From: SVTX01 sp045542075
GTDB taxonomy: Bacteria > Bacillota > Clostridia > Oscillospirales > CAG-272
Length of the DNA: 64,000 nt
Assembly (NCBI GenBank): GCA_045542075.1
Contig: JAZQKI010000001.1
Coordinates: 8,114 to 72,113 of the forward strand
Direction: 5' to 3'
Positions 16,440 to 25,040 of this stretch are shown piece after piece (position 1 is the first letter of the stretch; the number at the start of each line of letters is the position of its first letter). The translations under genes and the position numbers were made by a program. Below the pieces are notes generated by a model. It was not told the origin of the DNA, did no database searches, and was given only the letters and a program-made list of their open reading frames with translations.

Positions 16440-18242
16440 ATGGGACTTATGGAGATTTTAGGACTTATCTGCGGTCTGGCTCTGTTCCTTTACGGAATGG
16501 ACGTCATGGGCGACGCTCTTAAAAAGAGCGCTGGCAGAAAGCTCAAAACCATCTTAGGAAATCTCACGTCAAACAAATTAAAAGGATTTTTGCTTGGACT
16601 TTTAGTCACAGCGATAATTCAGTCATCATCAGCTACCACCGTAATGGTCGTCGGTTTTGTAAACTCAGGCACAATGCTTTTGTCACAGGCTGTCGGCGTT
16701 ATTATGGGCGCAAACGTAGGAACTGCGGTCACAGCATGGATTACGGCTCTCAACGGCATTGAGGGCGGAGCGGAGGCTACCGCATGGCTCAATTATCTCA
16801 AGCCCGATGCATGGATGCCTATACTTGCTCTTGCGGGTATATGCCTCATTATGTTTGCCAAAAAGGACAAGCAGAAGGACGTAGGCTCTATTCTTATGGG
16901 ATTTGCCGTACTTATGGTCGGTATGTCTCTTATGTCCGACGCAGTAAGCGGACTTAAGGATGATCCTAACTTTACAAGAATACTTACTCTCTTTAACAAT
17001 CCTATCTTCGGCGTACTTGCAGGAACGGCACTTACGGCAATAGTCCAGTCCTCGTCTGCATCTATCGGTATTTTGCAAGCTTTATCAACCACGGGATCCA
17101 TATCCTTTGGCATGGCTATTCCGATAATTCTCGGTCAGAATATAGGTACGTGCATTACGGCTATGATATCCTCTGTAAGCGCTAACAAGAACGGTAAGCG
17201 TGCAGCGGTCGTTCATCTTTACTTTAATATAATCGGCGTTGTATTCTGGCTCGGTATGTATTATCTTATCGGTTGGATATTCAAGATAAGCGGGCTGTTT
17301 GATTATATGAGCCTGGCTAACGGAACCACGATAAACATGTGGGGAATCGCTATAGTTCATACGACCTTCAAGCTTTTGTCTGTTCTTCTTATGGCTCCTT
17401 TCACAAAGCTTCTCGAAAAGCTTGCCGTTGCAACTATTCGCGGCACGGACAAAAAGGGTGACGAATATACCAATATGCTTGATGAAAGACTTCTTGACAC
17501 TCCCTCCGTTGCGATCGAAAGAAGCCGCACGGTTGCGTCTCAGATGGCTCAGCTATCATCCGAGGCTATGCACCTGGCTATAGGTCTGTTTGACACGTAT
17601 GATAGCAAGGTCGCGCAGCGAGTACGCGATATTGAGGATAAGGTGGATATATACGAGGACGTTCTTGGCTCGTATCTTGTAAAGCTGTCGTCAAGAAGCA
17701 TGGATGAGGTGGACAGCCACGAGGTTACAAAACTGCTCCATATGATCGGAGACCTTGAGAGAATTTCCGACCATGCGGTGAATCTGGTTGAATCTGCGGA
17801 GGAGATAAACGATAAGAATCTTACGTTCTCGGCAGATGCACTCAGCGAGCTTCATTCTATGTACGGTGCGGTTGACGAGATACTTACGATCACGGAAGAC
17901 GCCTTTGTGAACAACGATATGAACAAGGCTTATATTGTAGAGCCTCTTGAACAGGTAGTTGACTATCTCCGCGATCAGATAAAGCTCCAGCACATTCTTC
18001 GTCTCCAGAAGAGCGAATGTACTATAGAGCACGGATTTGTCCTCTCGGATATTCTTACAAACCTTGAAAGAGTTTCTGACCACTGCTCAAACATTGCGGG
18101 TTGTTTGGTTGAAATGTCAAAGCACGATTCTCTTGACGTTCACGATTATCTGCATAAGGTAAAGGCAGGCGGAATGGAATACGATGCGCTTTATAACGCG
18201 TATATGGAAAAATACTCAATTAAATCTATTGAAACAAAATAA
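16440..18242 (+). CDS. Na/Pi cotransporter family protein with PhoU-like C-terminal domain
   Basis: 600 aa membrane protein moving inorganic phosphate with sodium (NptA/YjbB family). Residues 1 to about 320 hold two Na/Pi-cotransporter repeats, each with the QSSSA signature (AIIQSSSATTVMVVGFVNSG and AIVQSSSASIGILQAL) and eight or more membrane helices. Residues 350-590 are helical PhoU-like repeats (HLIGDLERISDHAVNL and SDILTNLERVSDHCSNI). In bacteria this fusion gives phosphate exporters or importers that respond to internal phosphate; direction cannot be read from sequence. Start: ATG 16440 with GGAGGA nine bases upstream. Monocistronic with its own promoter and terminator. A polyphosphate polymerase lies 7 kb away (25242). 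Confidence 0.93.
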   Translation: MGLMEILGLICGLALFLYGMDVMGDALKKSAGRKLKTILGNLTSNKLKGFLLGLLVTAIIQSSSATTVMVVGFVNSGTMLLSQAVGVIMGANVGTAVTAWITALNGIEGGAEATAWLNYLKPDAWMPILALAGICLIMFAKKDKQKDVGSILMGFAVLMVGMSLMSDAVSGLKDDPNFTRILTLFNNPIFGVLAGTALTAIVQSSSASIGILQALSTTGSISFGMAIPIILGQNIGTCITAMISSVSANKNGKRAAVVHLYFNIIGVVFWLGMYYLIGWIFKISGLFDYMSLANGTTINMWGIAIVHTTFKLLSVLLMAPFTKLLEKLAVATIRGTDKKGDEYTNMLDERLLDTPSVAIERSRTVASQMAQLSSEAMHLAIGLFDTYDSKVAQRVRDIEDKVDIYEDVLGSYLVKLSSRSMDEVDSHEVTKLLHMIGDLERISDHAVNLVESAEEINDKNLTFSADALSELHSMYGAVDEILTITEDAFVNNDMNKAYIVEPLEQVVDYLRDQIKLQHILRLQKSECTIEHGFVLSDILTNLERVSDHCSNIAGCLVEMSKHDSLDVHDYLHKVKAGGMEYDALYNAYMEKYSIKSIETK

Positions 18243-18250
18243 AAAAATTA

Positions 18251-18280
18251 GGTCGGTGTGATTTTCACACCGACCGTTTT
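18251..18280. terminator. Bidirectional terminator, cotransporter and ThuA-like genes
   Basis: Perfect ten-base stem GGTCGGTGTG / CACACCGACC with ATTTT loop and a TTTTTATT tail on the plus strand; the A run before it provides T on the minus strand. Confidence 0.9.
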
Positions 18281-18282
18281 TA

Positions 18283-19020
18283 TTATTTATCAAATTCGTC
18301 AATTACCTTGAAGGGAATATGGGAGGAGCTGCGAGGGAAAGGGTATCCAATCTCTACGGGAGCGACCCAATAAACCGCGTTTGTAATGATTTTTTGTACG
18401 TACTCGTTATAGAAGGAGCGGCATAATTCGTGTCCGGGCTGGAAATAAAATATCTTGCCAAGTCCGCGTTCAAAGCAAACTCCGCTTCTGAATATGAAGC
18501 CGTCCTCATACCATGAGCCAAACACAAGCGCGTCAGGCTGGGGAATATAGAATGGCTCGCTGTACAGCTCCTCAAGCTCGAGCGTAAAATGCTCGGGAAT
18601 GCCCTGAGCTATAGGGTGTGTGGGATAAAGATTCCATACAACCTCCTTTTGATCACGCCCCCACGAGAGATCTCCCGTAGTTCCGACAACGGATTTGAAT
18701 ACCTTGGAGTGATGTCCCGAATGAAGCACGACAAGTCCCATTTTGCCCGCATAAACCCGCTGACGTATTTTTTCAACAAGCTCGTCGTTTACCTCGTGGT
18801 GCGCCATGTGTCCCCACCATATAAGCACGTCTGTCTTGCTTAAAAGCTCGTCGGAAATGCCCTGATATTCATCATCAAGCGCAGCAAGGGTAATATTTAA
18901 GTCTGTATTCTTGCCAAGAAAGCTTTTGATACATCCATGAATACCGTCGGGATATATTTCGCGGCAGGAGTCCTCAAGCTTTTCGTGTCGGTACTCGTTC
19001 CAGATAACAACGTTTAACAT
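18283..19020 (-). CDS. ThuA-like domain protein
   Basis: 245 aa, a complete ThuA-type glutamine-amidotransferase-like fold without the class I catalytic Cys. Seen: VVIWNEYRHEK at the N-terminus, DVLIWWGHMAHHEV, GLVVLHSGHHSKVFKSVVGT, and FERGLGKIFYFQPGHE near the end, the last being typical of the family. ThuA proteins are linked to trehalose and other disaccharide use, but no sugar genes lie nearby here, so its substrate is unknown. Start: ATG 19020 with CGGAGG; the upstream frame extension lacks a site. Monocistronic. Confidence 0.85.
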   Translation of the reverse strand: MLNVVIWNEYRHEKLEDSCREIYPDGIHGCIKSFLGKNTDLNITLAALDDEYQGISDELLSKTDVLIWWGHMAHHEVNDELVEKIRQRVYAGKMGLVVLHSGHHSKVFKSVVGTTGDLSWGRDQKEVVWNLYPTHPIAQGIPEHFTLELEELYSEPFYIPQPDALVFGSWYEDGFIFRSGVCFERGLGKIFYFQPGHELCRSFYNEYVQKIITNAVYWVAPVEIGYPFPRSSSHIPFKVIDEFDK

Positions 19021-19059
19021 GATATAATCCTCCGTAAATAAAGTCATATTTCTGATTTA

Positions 19060-19088
19060 ATTATACACGCTTTTATGTATTATTTCAA
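19060..19088 (-). promoter_or_regulatory. Sigma-A promoter of the ThuA-like gene
   Basis: Minus strand: TTGAAA (19083-19088), 17-bp spacer, TATAAT (19060-19065). Confidence 0.75.
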
Positions 19089-19165
19089 GTACTTATTGAA
19101 AAATATAGATTCTGGAAAAGTTCGCAATTTTACTGAGAAGTACTTAAAAATGAGTGTAAAAAGCC

Positions 19166-19194
19166 TTTACTTTTTATTTAATATATGTTATAAT
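19166..19194 (+). promoter_or_regulatory. Sigma-A promoter of the SDR-like gene
   Basis: TTTACT (19166-19171), 17-bp spacer, TATAAT (19189-19194); start codon at 19233. Confidence 0.7.
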
Positions 19195-19232
19195 TTATAT
19201 AACTAATGTAAAAAGGACAGGGAATAGAACTC

Positions 19233-19919
19233 ATGGTAAATAATAAGGTTTGCGTCATTGTCGGCGGTGCAGACGTTATATGCGCATATTCTGCCAAGGA
19301 AATGGCAAAAAACGGTTACGTAACCGCAATAGTTGACACAAATATTGATAATGCCAAGAAAATTGCAGATGAAATATGCACATTTGGTGGTCTTGCCAAG
19401 GCGTTTGAGGGAGATTGCTATAGTTATGACTCCTTGTCACACGTGCATGGACTGATTTCGTCTGAATTCGGAAAATGTAACGTAATTGTGAACAATTTGC
19501 AGTGCAGCTCCAACAATGAATCCGCGATGACGTGCGCATTGATATCAGCGAAGGTATTTGTGAATGAAATGATAGGTGAGCCGGGATGCTCCGTGGTCAA
19601 TATTTTTCCCGGCGGCGAGCTTGAGAAAGAGGCAGAAGAGCTTACAAGAAAAATGGCTGTAAATCTTGCGGATTCAGGAATCAGAGTAAACGCGATAGCT
19701 TATAAGAATATAGTTGCAAAAAGCAACAAGAGCGATTTTTTTAATGACGACAACACGCCCACCCAAGCAGCGCAAACAATTCTTGATGCAATACCTATGG
19801 GCAGATTCGGAAGACCTGATGAGGTAGTGGGCGCGCTTAAATATCTGAGCGATCCCGTAGCAGCATCATATACAACCGGTACGGTTATACGGGTTGACGG
19901 TGGGTATTCAGCGCGATAA
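19233..19919 (+). CDS. Short-chain dehydrogenase/reductase-like protein lacking catalytic motifs
   Basis: 228 aa with the overall SDR Rossmann layout: an N-terminal strand CVIVGGADV, an NN-containing strand (VIVNNLQCSS, normally NNAG), SVVNIFPGG, GIRVNAIA and the C-terminal DPVAASYTTGTVIRVDGGYSA that is nearly standard. Departures: the TGxxxGIG cofactor loop reads VGGADVICAYSA, and the segment that should carry YxxxK is shortened to ELEKEAEELTRKMAVNLADS with no Tyr. It is therefore probably inactive as an oxidoreductase, or a regulatory or cofactor-sensing relative. The ribosome site (AAAGGACAGGG) is distant. Alone in its transcription unit. Confidence 0.75.
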   Translation: MVNNKVCVIVGGADVICAYSAKEMAKNGYVTAIVDTNIDNAKKIADEICTFGGLAKAFEGDCYSYDSLSHVHGLISSEFGKCNVIVNNLQCSSNNESAMTCALISAKVFVNEMIGEPGCSVVNIFPGGELEKEAEELTRKMAVNLADSGIRVNAIAYKNIVAKSNKSDFFNDDNTPTQAAQTILDAIPMGRFGRPDEVVGALKYLSDPVAASYTTGTVIRVDGGYSAR

Positions 19920-20404
19920 TTTATAAAGTGTCAGATAGATAATCATAGGATATCAAACTTGACAAATTATTGTAAACTGTATTAAGATCGTAACCGTGCA
20001 TCAAAGATCACGTTCTGACCGTGCGTCAAAAAATTACACAAGCAAGCTATAAGTTGTGTAAAATAAAAATTCATTTTAGAAAATCAAAAAAGCCTTATTG
20101 AATAAGGCTTTGCAGAGAATTATGCAATTGCGAGAAATTGCACAGGGCATTTGAGCTTGTGTAAAAATATAATAACACATAAAAAAAGAGACCGGGGGCA
20201 AGGGAAAGCCCTATATGGCAAGGAGACAAATAATTATACAAAATCAAAATTTTGTATAATTTGGGGTATGAAAAATGGCCTAAAATGCTAAAAAAGCCCC
20301 CCTAAAACCCCTTTGACGCTCCTTCTGCCAATTTTTGAGGCTTTGGGAACGTTTTTTAATAATGCATGATTTCTTATTTATTCAAATCAGTTTTTTTGTA
20401 AGTA
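19920..20404. other. 485-bp gene-free region rich in inverted repeats
   Basis: No credible open frame on either strand. It holds a direct repeat ACCGTGC(A/G)TCAAA (19993-20005 and 20018-20030), and inverted repeats TACACAA/TTGTGTA (20035-20060), AAAGCCTTATT/AATAAGGCTTT (20089-20111), TGCAATT/AATTGCA (20123-20142) and ATTATACAAAAT/ATTTTGTATAAT (20233-20260). A TTGACA at 19959 has only a poor -10. The second inverted repeat is terminator-like for the minus strand. This could be an RNA gene, a remnant element or a long untranslated region; no RNA family was recognised. Confidence 0.5.
20083..20111 (-). terminator. Terminator-like hairpin facing the minus strand
   Basis: Minus-strand reading: AAAGCCTTATT, one-base centre, AATAAGGCTTT continuing into TTTTTGATTTT. 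It may end spoIIID transcription about 300 bp past its stop codon. Confidence 0.6.
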
Positions 20405-20671
20405 TTACGTGTTTTTTCCCTCGAACAAATATTTTTTCTTAGTTGCTTCGCCTCCGCGTATGTGCCGCTCCTCCTTGTTTTTTGCAAGCACTTGCTTTGC
20501 CTCATTGTACAGAGACGGATTTATGTTTTTCAGATTTTGAGTTATATCCTTATGTACAGTGCTTTTACTTATTCCAAAATGCGTTGCCACACTTCTGACC
20601 GTGGCATTGTTTTCCACTAAATACAACGCAAGCGTTACACATCTTTCCTTGCAAGACGATAAATACATCAT
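20405..20671 (-). CDS. spoIIID: Stage III sporulation transcriptional regulator SpoIIID
   Basis: Mother-cell DNA-binding regulator that switches genes on and off between sigma-E and sigma-K. 88 aa, the usual length. Seen: N-terminal KERCVTLALYLVENNATV, the helix-turn-helix SVATHFGISKSTVHKDI (about residues 27-43), NPSLYNEAKQVL and the signature RHIRGGEATKKKY near the end. Start: ATG 20671 with AGAGG eight bases away; a second ATG follows directly. It proves the lineage keeps an endospore programme. Flanked by the gene-free region and divergent from an RNA methyltransferase gene. Confidence 0.96.
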   Translation of the reverse strand: MMYLSSCKERCVTLALYLVENNATVRSVATHFGISKSTVHKDITQNLKNINPSLYNEAKQVLAKNKEERHIRGGEATKKKYLFEGKNT

Positions 20672-20688
20672 GTGATAACCTCTGTATA

Positions 20689-20717
20689 TATAAATGTTAT
20701 TTCATTCAATTATATGA
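20689..20717 (-). promoter_or_regulatory. Candidate sigma-E promoter of spoIIID
   Basis: Minus strand: TCATATA (20711-20717) fits the sigma-E -35, then 14 bp, then CATTTATA (20689-20696) as a partial match to CATACAnT. Sigma-E control of spoIIID is established in Bacillus; this site is inferred. Confidence 0.4.
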
Positions 20718-20757
20718 CGCTTCGCTTGCTTATATTATATTAATTTGGGAGTTTTTA

Positions 20758-21555
20758 ATGTTTTTGCAAAATACTATTGACAATCTCTATACCGATCAAT
20801 TTGATATTTTTGAAGGTATGACCTCTATATCTGCCGTTATAAACTCAATAAATACAGGTGCCAATAACCGTAAGGTTATACGCGTGCTGTACGATAAGGA
20901 CAAGGCAGTCAAAAAATCCCGTGAGCTTGCATTCCTGGGTATTATGTCTCAACGGCTTTCTTTCGAGCTTGTTGCCACAGACAGCTCGGAGCTGGATAAT
21001 CTTGTATCCGGTACTACTCACGGTGGATTTGTAGCATTATGTACTAAAAGGACTCTGATCCCGCTTGCGAGTCTTGAATTATCCTCTGATAAGCCTTATT
21101 TTTTCGTGCTTCTTGAAGGTATTGAGGACCCTTATAATTTTGGATATTCCGTCCGCTCAATATATGCGTCGGGTGCTGACGGTATAGTGCTTCCTCCACG
21201 AAATTGGCTTGAGCTTTCAAGCACCGTAGCCCGCTCATCTGCGGGCAGCTCTGAGCTTGCGGATATATACGTATCAGATCCCGTAGAAGCTGTTAAATTC
21301 TTTAAGAATAAAGGATTTTCAATAGTCTGCGCAGGAATTCGCGACTCGGTATCCGTGTACGATGCGGATTTTACCAAGCCCACGCTTTTGATCGTCGGCG
21401 GCGAGAAACGCGGCATATCGAGAAAGCTTCTTGATATGTGTGACGTGACCGTAAGGATAGATTACGGCCGAGAGTTCAAGGGCTCGTTGCCCACTGCATC
21501 GGCAGTGGCTGTAATTGCCTTTGAGGTGGCAAAGCAAAGGCAAAAAAACGTATGA
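20758..21555 (+). CDS. SpoU/TrmH family RNA methyltransferase, divergent motif 3
   Basis: 265 aa SPOUT-class enzyme expected to methylate a ribose 2'-OH in rRNA or tRNA with S-adenosylmethionine. The N-terminal ~100 residues form a substrate-binding region (THGGFVALC). Motif 1 is LEGIEDPYNFGYSVRSIYASG and motif 2 IVGGEKRGIS. Motif 3, usually PMxGxxxSLNVSVAxxxxxYE, reads YGREFKGSLPTASAVAVIAFE, so the usual Asn is missing. Start: ATG 20758 with GGGAG. It differs clearly from the RlmB-type gene at 26826, so the two are not recent copies; the RNA target is unknown. Divergent from spoIIID, about 100 bp before proC. Confidence 0.85.
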   Translation: MFLQNTIDNLYTDQFDIFEGMTSISAVINSINTGANNRKVIRVLYDKDKAVKKSRELAFLGIMSQRLSFELVATDSSELDNLVSGTTHGGFVALCTKRTLIPLASLELSSDKPYFFVLLEGIEDPYNFGYSVRSIYASGADGIVLPPRNWLELSSTVARSSAGSSELADIYVSDPVEAVKFFKNKGFSIVCAGIRDSVSVYDADFTKPTLLIVGGEKRGISRKLLDMCDVTVRIDYGREFKGSLPTASAVAVIAFEVAKQRQKNV

Positions 21556-21656
21556 TTTTGTATAATTATCAGGACTGAATTGCAAAAATATCAGCAAAAA
21601 AACATGTTGCATTTGGTCTGTCTGAACGATATGTTTGTTTGGAAAGGTCGAAATTT

Positions 21657-22502
21657 ATGAGAAAAAAGATATCTTTTATAGGTGTTGGTAATATGGCGAG
21701 CGCCATAATTGCGGGTATCACTTCGCAAAACAACCCTTCGCCATATCTTATGTCGGATATTATTCTTTACGATAGATCCCCCGAAAAAACAGTTGAATAT
21801 CAAAGGCTCGGAGCAAGCATTGCATCATCAGAGAGAGCCGCGGCAGAAATGGCAGACTGCGTATTTCTCTGTGTAAAGCCCCAAAATTTTTCAGAGGTGC
21901 TTCCCTGCTTTGCGGATATTCCAGATATTGAGAGCAAGCTTTTTGTAACTATTGCCGCGGGAATATCTATGCAAACCGTAGCTGATGCAACACACGGCGC
22001 GGCAGTTGTACGCGTATTGCCCAACACACCGATCATTGTGGGTATGGGGGTGAGCGCGGTCTGCACGACCTCCAATGTGTCGGACGAGGATTATAATTTT
22101 GTATGCAATATATTTGCTTCCTCGGGCAGCGTGCTTGCTGTGGATGAGTCGCAGATGAACAGAATAATCGGAGTTACATCCTCCTCGCCCGCCTATGTTT
22201 TCGCGTTTGTAAAAGCGATATTTGAGGGCGCAGCAGCACAAGGACTTATAAAGTCTCCCGAGAATCCCGATGGAATTGACCAAAAGCAGATGACAGACAG
22301 CATTTGTGATATGATAATTGGTTCTGCGCAGCTGATGAAGACGTCGGATATGACACCCGATGAGCAAATAAGCAGAGTTGCCTCAAAGGGCGGCACTACT
22401 GAGCAGGCACTGCTTGAGCTTGAAAGATACAGCTTTGGTGAAGGTGTCGTCAGCGCAATGAAAAAATGTACTCAAAGAGCCGATGAGCTTGGTAATAAAT
22501 GA
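21657..22502 (+). CDS. proC: Pyrroline-5-carboxylate reductase
   Basis: Reduces 1-pyrroline-5-carboxylate to proline with NAD(P)H, the last step of proline synthesis. 281 aa. N-terminal Rossmann loop FIGVGNMASAIIAGI, then VFLCVKPQNF, ITIAAGIS-like VTIAAGISMQTV, VVRVLPNTPIIVGMGVSAV and the C-terminal substrate/dimer segment SSPAYVFAFVKAIFEGA and ASKGGTTEQALLELE. Start: ATG 21657 with AAAGG; an in-frame TTG at 21639 is less likely. The next gene follows after 24 bp. Confidence 0.96.
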   Translation: MRKKISFIGVGNMASAIIAGITSQNNPSPYLMSDIILYDRSPEKTVEYQRLGASIASSERAAAEMADCVFLCVKPQNFSEVLPCFADIPDIESKLFVTIAAGISMQTVADATHGAAVVRVLPNTPIIVGMGVSAVCTTSNVSDEDYNFVCNIFASSGSVLAVDESQMNRIIGVTSSSPAYVFAFVKAIFEGAAAQGLIKSPENPDGIDQKQMTDSICDMIIGSAQLMKTSDMTPDEQISRVASKGGTTEQALLELERYSFGEGVVSAMKKCTQRADELGNK

Positions 22503-22526
22503 TTATAAGAAAAGGAAATATATAAG

Positions 22527-23510
22527 GTGGAAAAGAAAAAGCTAAAAAAATTCAAGCTGTTTGATATGAATCGCGATGGCAAGGGCGTCGAGCCCGGCGA
22601 GGACAGAACGCCGGGATTGAAGTTTTTCTTCAAGCAGCTTGCAAGAAAGTTCTCAAAATTACTTTCTTTGAATATGTTGACTATGTTTCAGATCCTGCCC
22701 CTGGCAGCGATAGTTATACTTTATTTCTTTGCTATTCCCAGAACGGCGACACATGTTTATTCGGAATATCCTGTCCTGTTTGGAATGAATTTTGCGTCCT
22801 CCTCTGCTGTTACGTCCGCAAACCTCGGTATATTCTCGTATCAGTTTGGAATACAGGAGCACGGCACAAGTATGTATTGGGTGCTTGCCGCTATCGCAAT
22901 AGTTTACGTTCTCACGTACGGTTTGCAAAAGGTCGGTACAATATACGTCACGCGTGGTCTTGTGCGCGGCGACAGTGTGTTTGTTTTTTCTGATTTCTTC
23001 TACGGCATCAAAAAGAATTTCAAGCAGGGCTTAATATTTGGAATTGTTGATTGTCTGTTTATGTTTATTATGGGATATAACTTCCTGTATTTTTGGCCTC
23101 TGTTCGGCACCTCCGTGGGACTCAGCATAATGTTTGTTATGACAAGTGCTTTAATAGTGCTTTATATTATGATGAGGTTCTATATATACCTTATGCTTGT
23201 CACATTCAACATAAAAATAATAAAAGCAATTAAAAACGCGCTCATATTTACCGCGTTGGGACTTAAGAGAAATATTATGGCTTGCATCGGACTTTTGATA
23301 GTCACCGCGATTGCTGTAGTGCCTATACTCTTCCTGTTTCCCAAGTTCGGAGTTGTAATAGTACTTCCCTTGTTGTACTATCTTGGAATTTGCTCGTTTA
23401 TTTATACGTACGCGGCATATCCCGTTATTAAGAAATATATGATAGACCCGTCCCCGAGTGAGTCAAGTGAATCTGCCGAGAATGCGGCTGACGAAGCTGT
23501 TGAAAGCTGA
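22527..23510 (+). CDS. Six-helix membrane protein, DUF624/YesL-like
   Basis: 327 aa with a charged N-terminal tail (about 1-45), six predicted membrane helices (near 52-72, 110-132, 168-192, 197-225, 252-274 and 276-300) and an acidic Ser-rich C-terminal tail. Segments such as DFFYGIKKNFKQGLIFGIVD and the repeated basic-then-helix pattern (IKAIKNALIFTALGLKRNI) resemble YesL/DUF624 proteins, often found with sugar transporters, but no transporter is near. Function unknown. Start: GTG 22527 with AAAGGA ten bases upstream. Probably co-transcribed with proC. Confidence 0.7.
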   Translation: MEKKKLKKFKLFDMNRDGKGVEPGEDRTPGLKFFFKQLARKFSKLLSLNMLTMFQILPLAAIVILYFFAIPRTATHVYSEYPVLFGMNFASSSAVTSANLGIFSYQFGIQEHGTSMYWVLAAIAIVYVLTYGLQKVGTIYVTRGLVRGDSVFVFSDFFYGIKKNFKQGLIFGIVDCLFMFIMGYNFLYFWPLFGTSVGLSIMFVMTSALIVLYIMMRFYIYLMLVTFNIKIIKAIKNALIFTALGLKRNIMACIGLLIVTAIAVVPILFLFPKFGVVIVLPLLYYLGICSFIYTYAAYPVIKKYMIDPSPSESSESAENAADEAVES

Positions 23511-23515
23511 TCTTA

Positions 23516-23553
23516 CAATAAGGTCTTGCCACAACTGTGGCAAGACCTTATTG
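23516..23553. terminator. Long bidirectional terminator hairpin
   Basis: An 18-bp perfect stem CAATAAGGTCTTGCCACA and its complement, with a two-base centre, between the convergent membrane-protein and deacetylase genes; it overlaps the last codons of the latter. Confidence 0.85.
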
Positions 23554-24240
23554 CTTTGTTCCTATAAGCTCGCTGACTGTTACGAAATTATAGCCTTTTT
23601 CAAGTAATACAGGTATAAAAAGCTCAAGAGCCTTAGGTGTTGGACTGTTTCTGCCTATGAAGTCATGCATCAATATCACGTCGCCCGCCTTTATGTTGTT
23701 TATCACGTTTTGAGCTATAAGATCGGGTGGAGTGTGTGCCCAGTCACGCGTGTCGAGGTTCCACAGTATTACCGTATAATCCATACCGTCTGCAATATTT
23801 GTCATCTCGGAGCTTATCATTCCCTCGGGCGGACGAAACAGCTTGGTTTTATATTCCGTCACGTTGAATATTTCCGCCTCACAACGCTCAATTTCACCTT
23901 CAAGTCTATATATATTGGAGCTCGATAGTGTTATATGGGAATACGTGTGATTTGCTATTTCATGCCCCCTACGTTCTGTTTCTATCAGTGCGCCGGGATA
24001 TTCCTTTGCATTTTGACCTATAACGAAAAACGTAGCCTTTATACCGTATTTATCAAGAATGTCAAGTATTTGCGGAGTGTATCTCGGATGCGGTCCGTCG
24101 TCAAAGGTGAGAGCTATCTTCATCTGACTGTTTTTGTTGTTGAAATAGACCTGCTTTGATGCCTGACAGCAGATGCTCCCTGAATAAAGCAATATCAGTA
24201 TCAGGGATAAAAACAAGCATATGCCTTTTGTTTTTTTCAT
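23548..24240 (-). CDS. Secreted NodB-type polysaccharide deacetylase
   Basis: 230 aa with an N-terminal signal sequence or anchor (about 1-27) and a NodB domain removing N-acetyl groups from peptidoglycan or related glycan outside the membrane. All five motifs are present: LTFDDGPH (46-53), GHEIANHTYSH, FRPPEG, LDTRDW and DVILMHD. The ATG overlaps the stop of the upstream deacetylase gene as ATGA, so translation is coupled. The partner is PdaA-like, which suggests both act in spore cortex or cell-wall modification. Confidence 0.92.
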   Translation of the reverse strand: MKKTKGICLFLSLILILLYSGSICCQASKQVYFNNKNSQMKIALTFDDGPHPRYTPQILDILDKYGIKATFFVIGQNAKEYPGALIETERRGHEIANHTYSHITLSSSNIYRLEGEIERCEAEIFNVTEYKTKLFRPPEGMISSEMTNIADGMDYTVILWNLDTRDWAHTPPDLIAQNVINNIKAGDVILMHDFIGRNSPTPKALELFIPVLLEKGYNFVTVSELIGTKQ

Positions 24241-25040
24241 TGAGAGCTATCACCCGATTCTCTACATAATTCGTCAAGATTTCCGAATCTGTAGCCTTGA
24301 GCCTTCAGCTCAATTATTACGTCCTGCAGTATCGCCGCGTTTGTACTTGACGTAGGATGCAACAAAAGCACTGCCCCGTTGTGAATATTGTCAAGTATTT
24401 TCTTTTTTGCAGCGAGGGGACTCATCTGCTTGTTGTTATCCCAATCCGCATAAGCAAAGCTCCAGAAAATAGTTTTATATCCCATCTCCTGTGCGTACCT
24501 TAAGCTGTTTTCATCAAATCTGCCTTCAGGAGGGCGATAATACTTTGAAAGCGTCTTCCCTGTTCTCTCAATGCAGGCAGTTTCAAGCTTTTCAAGCTCC
24601 GTGACGAATTCTTCCTGCGTCTTCCCAACCATACATTCGTGAGAATAGGTATGATTGCATACCAGATGTCCTTCATTGAACATTCTGTTTATAAGATCTG
24701 TGTTTTTCTCAATAAGGTTGCCAAGCACGAAAAACGCCCCCGTTACGTTTTCTTTCTTCAGCACGTTGAGTATTTTTTCCACGTTACCGTTTTCGTATCC
24801 CGCGTCAAATGTGAGATATACCACCTTGTCCCCGTTACCGTCGCCGTGATTTTTATCTATACTGTAGCCACCGTATTGACTTACAAATGAAATGTCTCCT
24901 CCGATTGGAGGTTGAGTGTGGTCTTTTGTGCGTTTGCAGTACCACGAAAACGATGCCGCAGACGTGACCGTGGGAAATATAAAGATACATATAAGACAAA
25001 ACGAGGTAATGATTAAAAGAATTTTTTTGAGTTTTTTCAT
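24237..25040 (-). CDS. pdaA: PdaA-type delta-lactam-biosynthetic de-N-acetylase
   Basis: 267 aa, signal sequence (1-28) then a PdaA-like NodB domain, which deacetylates muramic acid so that muramic delta-lactam can form in spore cortex. Diagnostic segments: YLTFDAGYENG instead of TFDDGPH, HLVCNHTYSH, YYRPPEGRF, FWSFAYADW and GAVLLLHPTSSTNA. Start: ATG 25040 with GGAGGTGC. It overlaps the second deacetylase gene by four bases. SpoIIID 4 kb away shows that the organism sporulates. A forespore-type promoter was looked for upstream and not found convincingly. Confidence 0.88.
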   Translation of the reverse strand: MKKLKKILLIITSFCLICIFIFPTVTSAASFSWYCKRTKDHTQPPIGGDISFVSQYGGYSIDKNHGDGNGDKVVYLTFDAGYENGNVEKILNVLKKENVTGAFFVLGNLIEKNTDLINRMFNEGHLVCNHTYSHECMVGKTQEEFVTELEKLETACIERTGKTLSKYYRPPEGRFDENSLRYAQEMGYKTIFWSFAYADWDNNKQMSPLAAKKKILDNIHNGAVLLLHPTSSTNAAILQDVIIELKAQGYRFGNLDELCRESGDSSQ

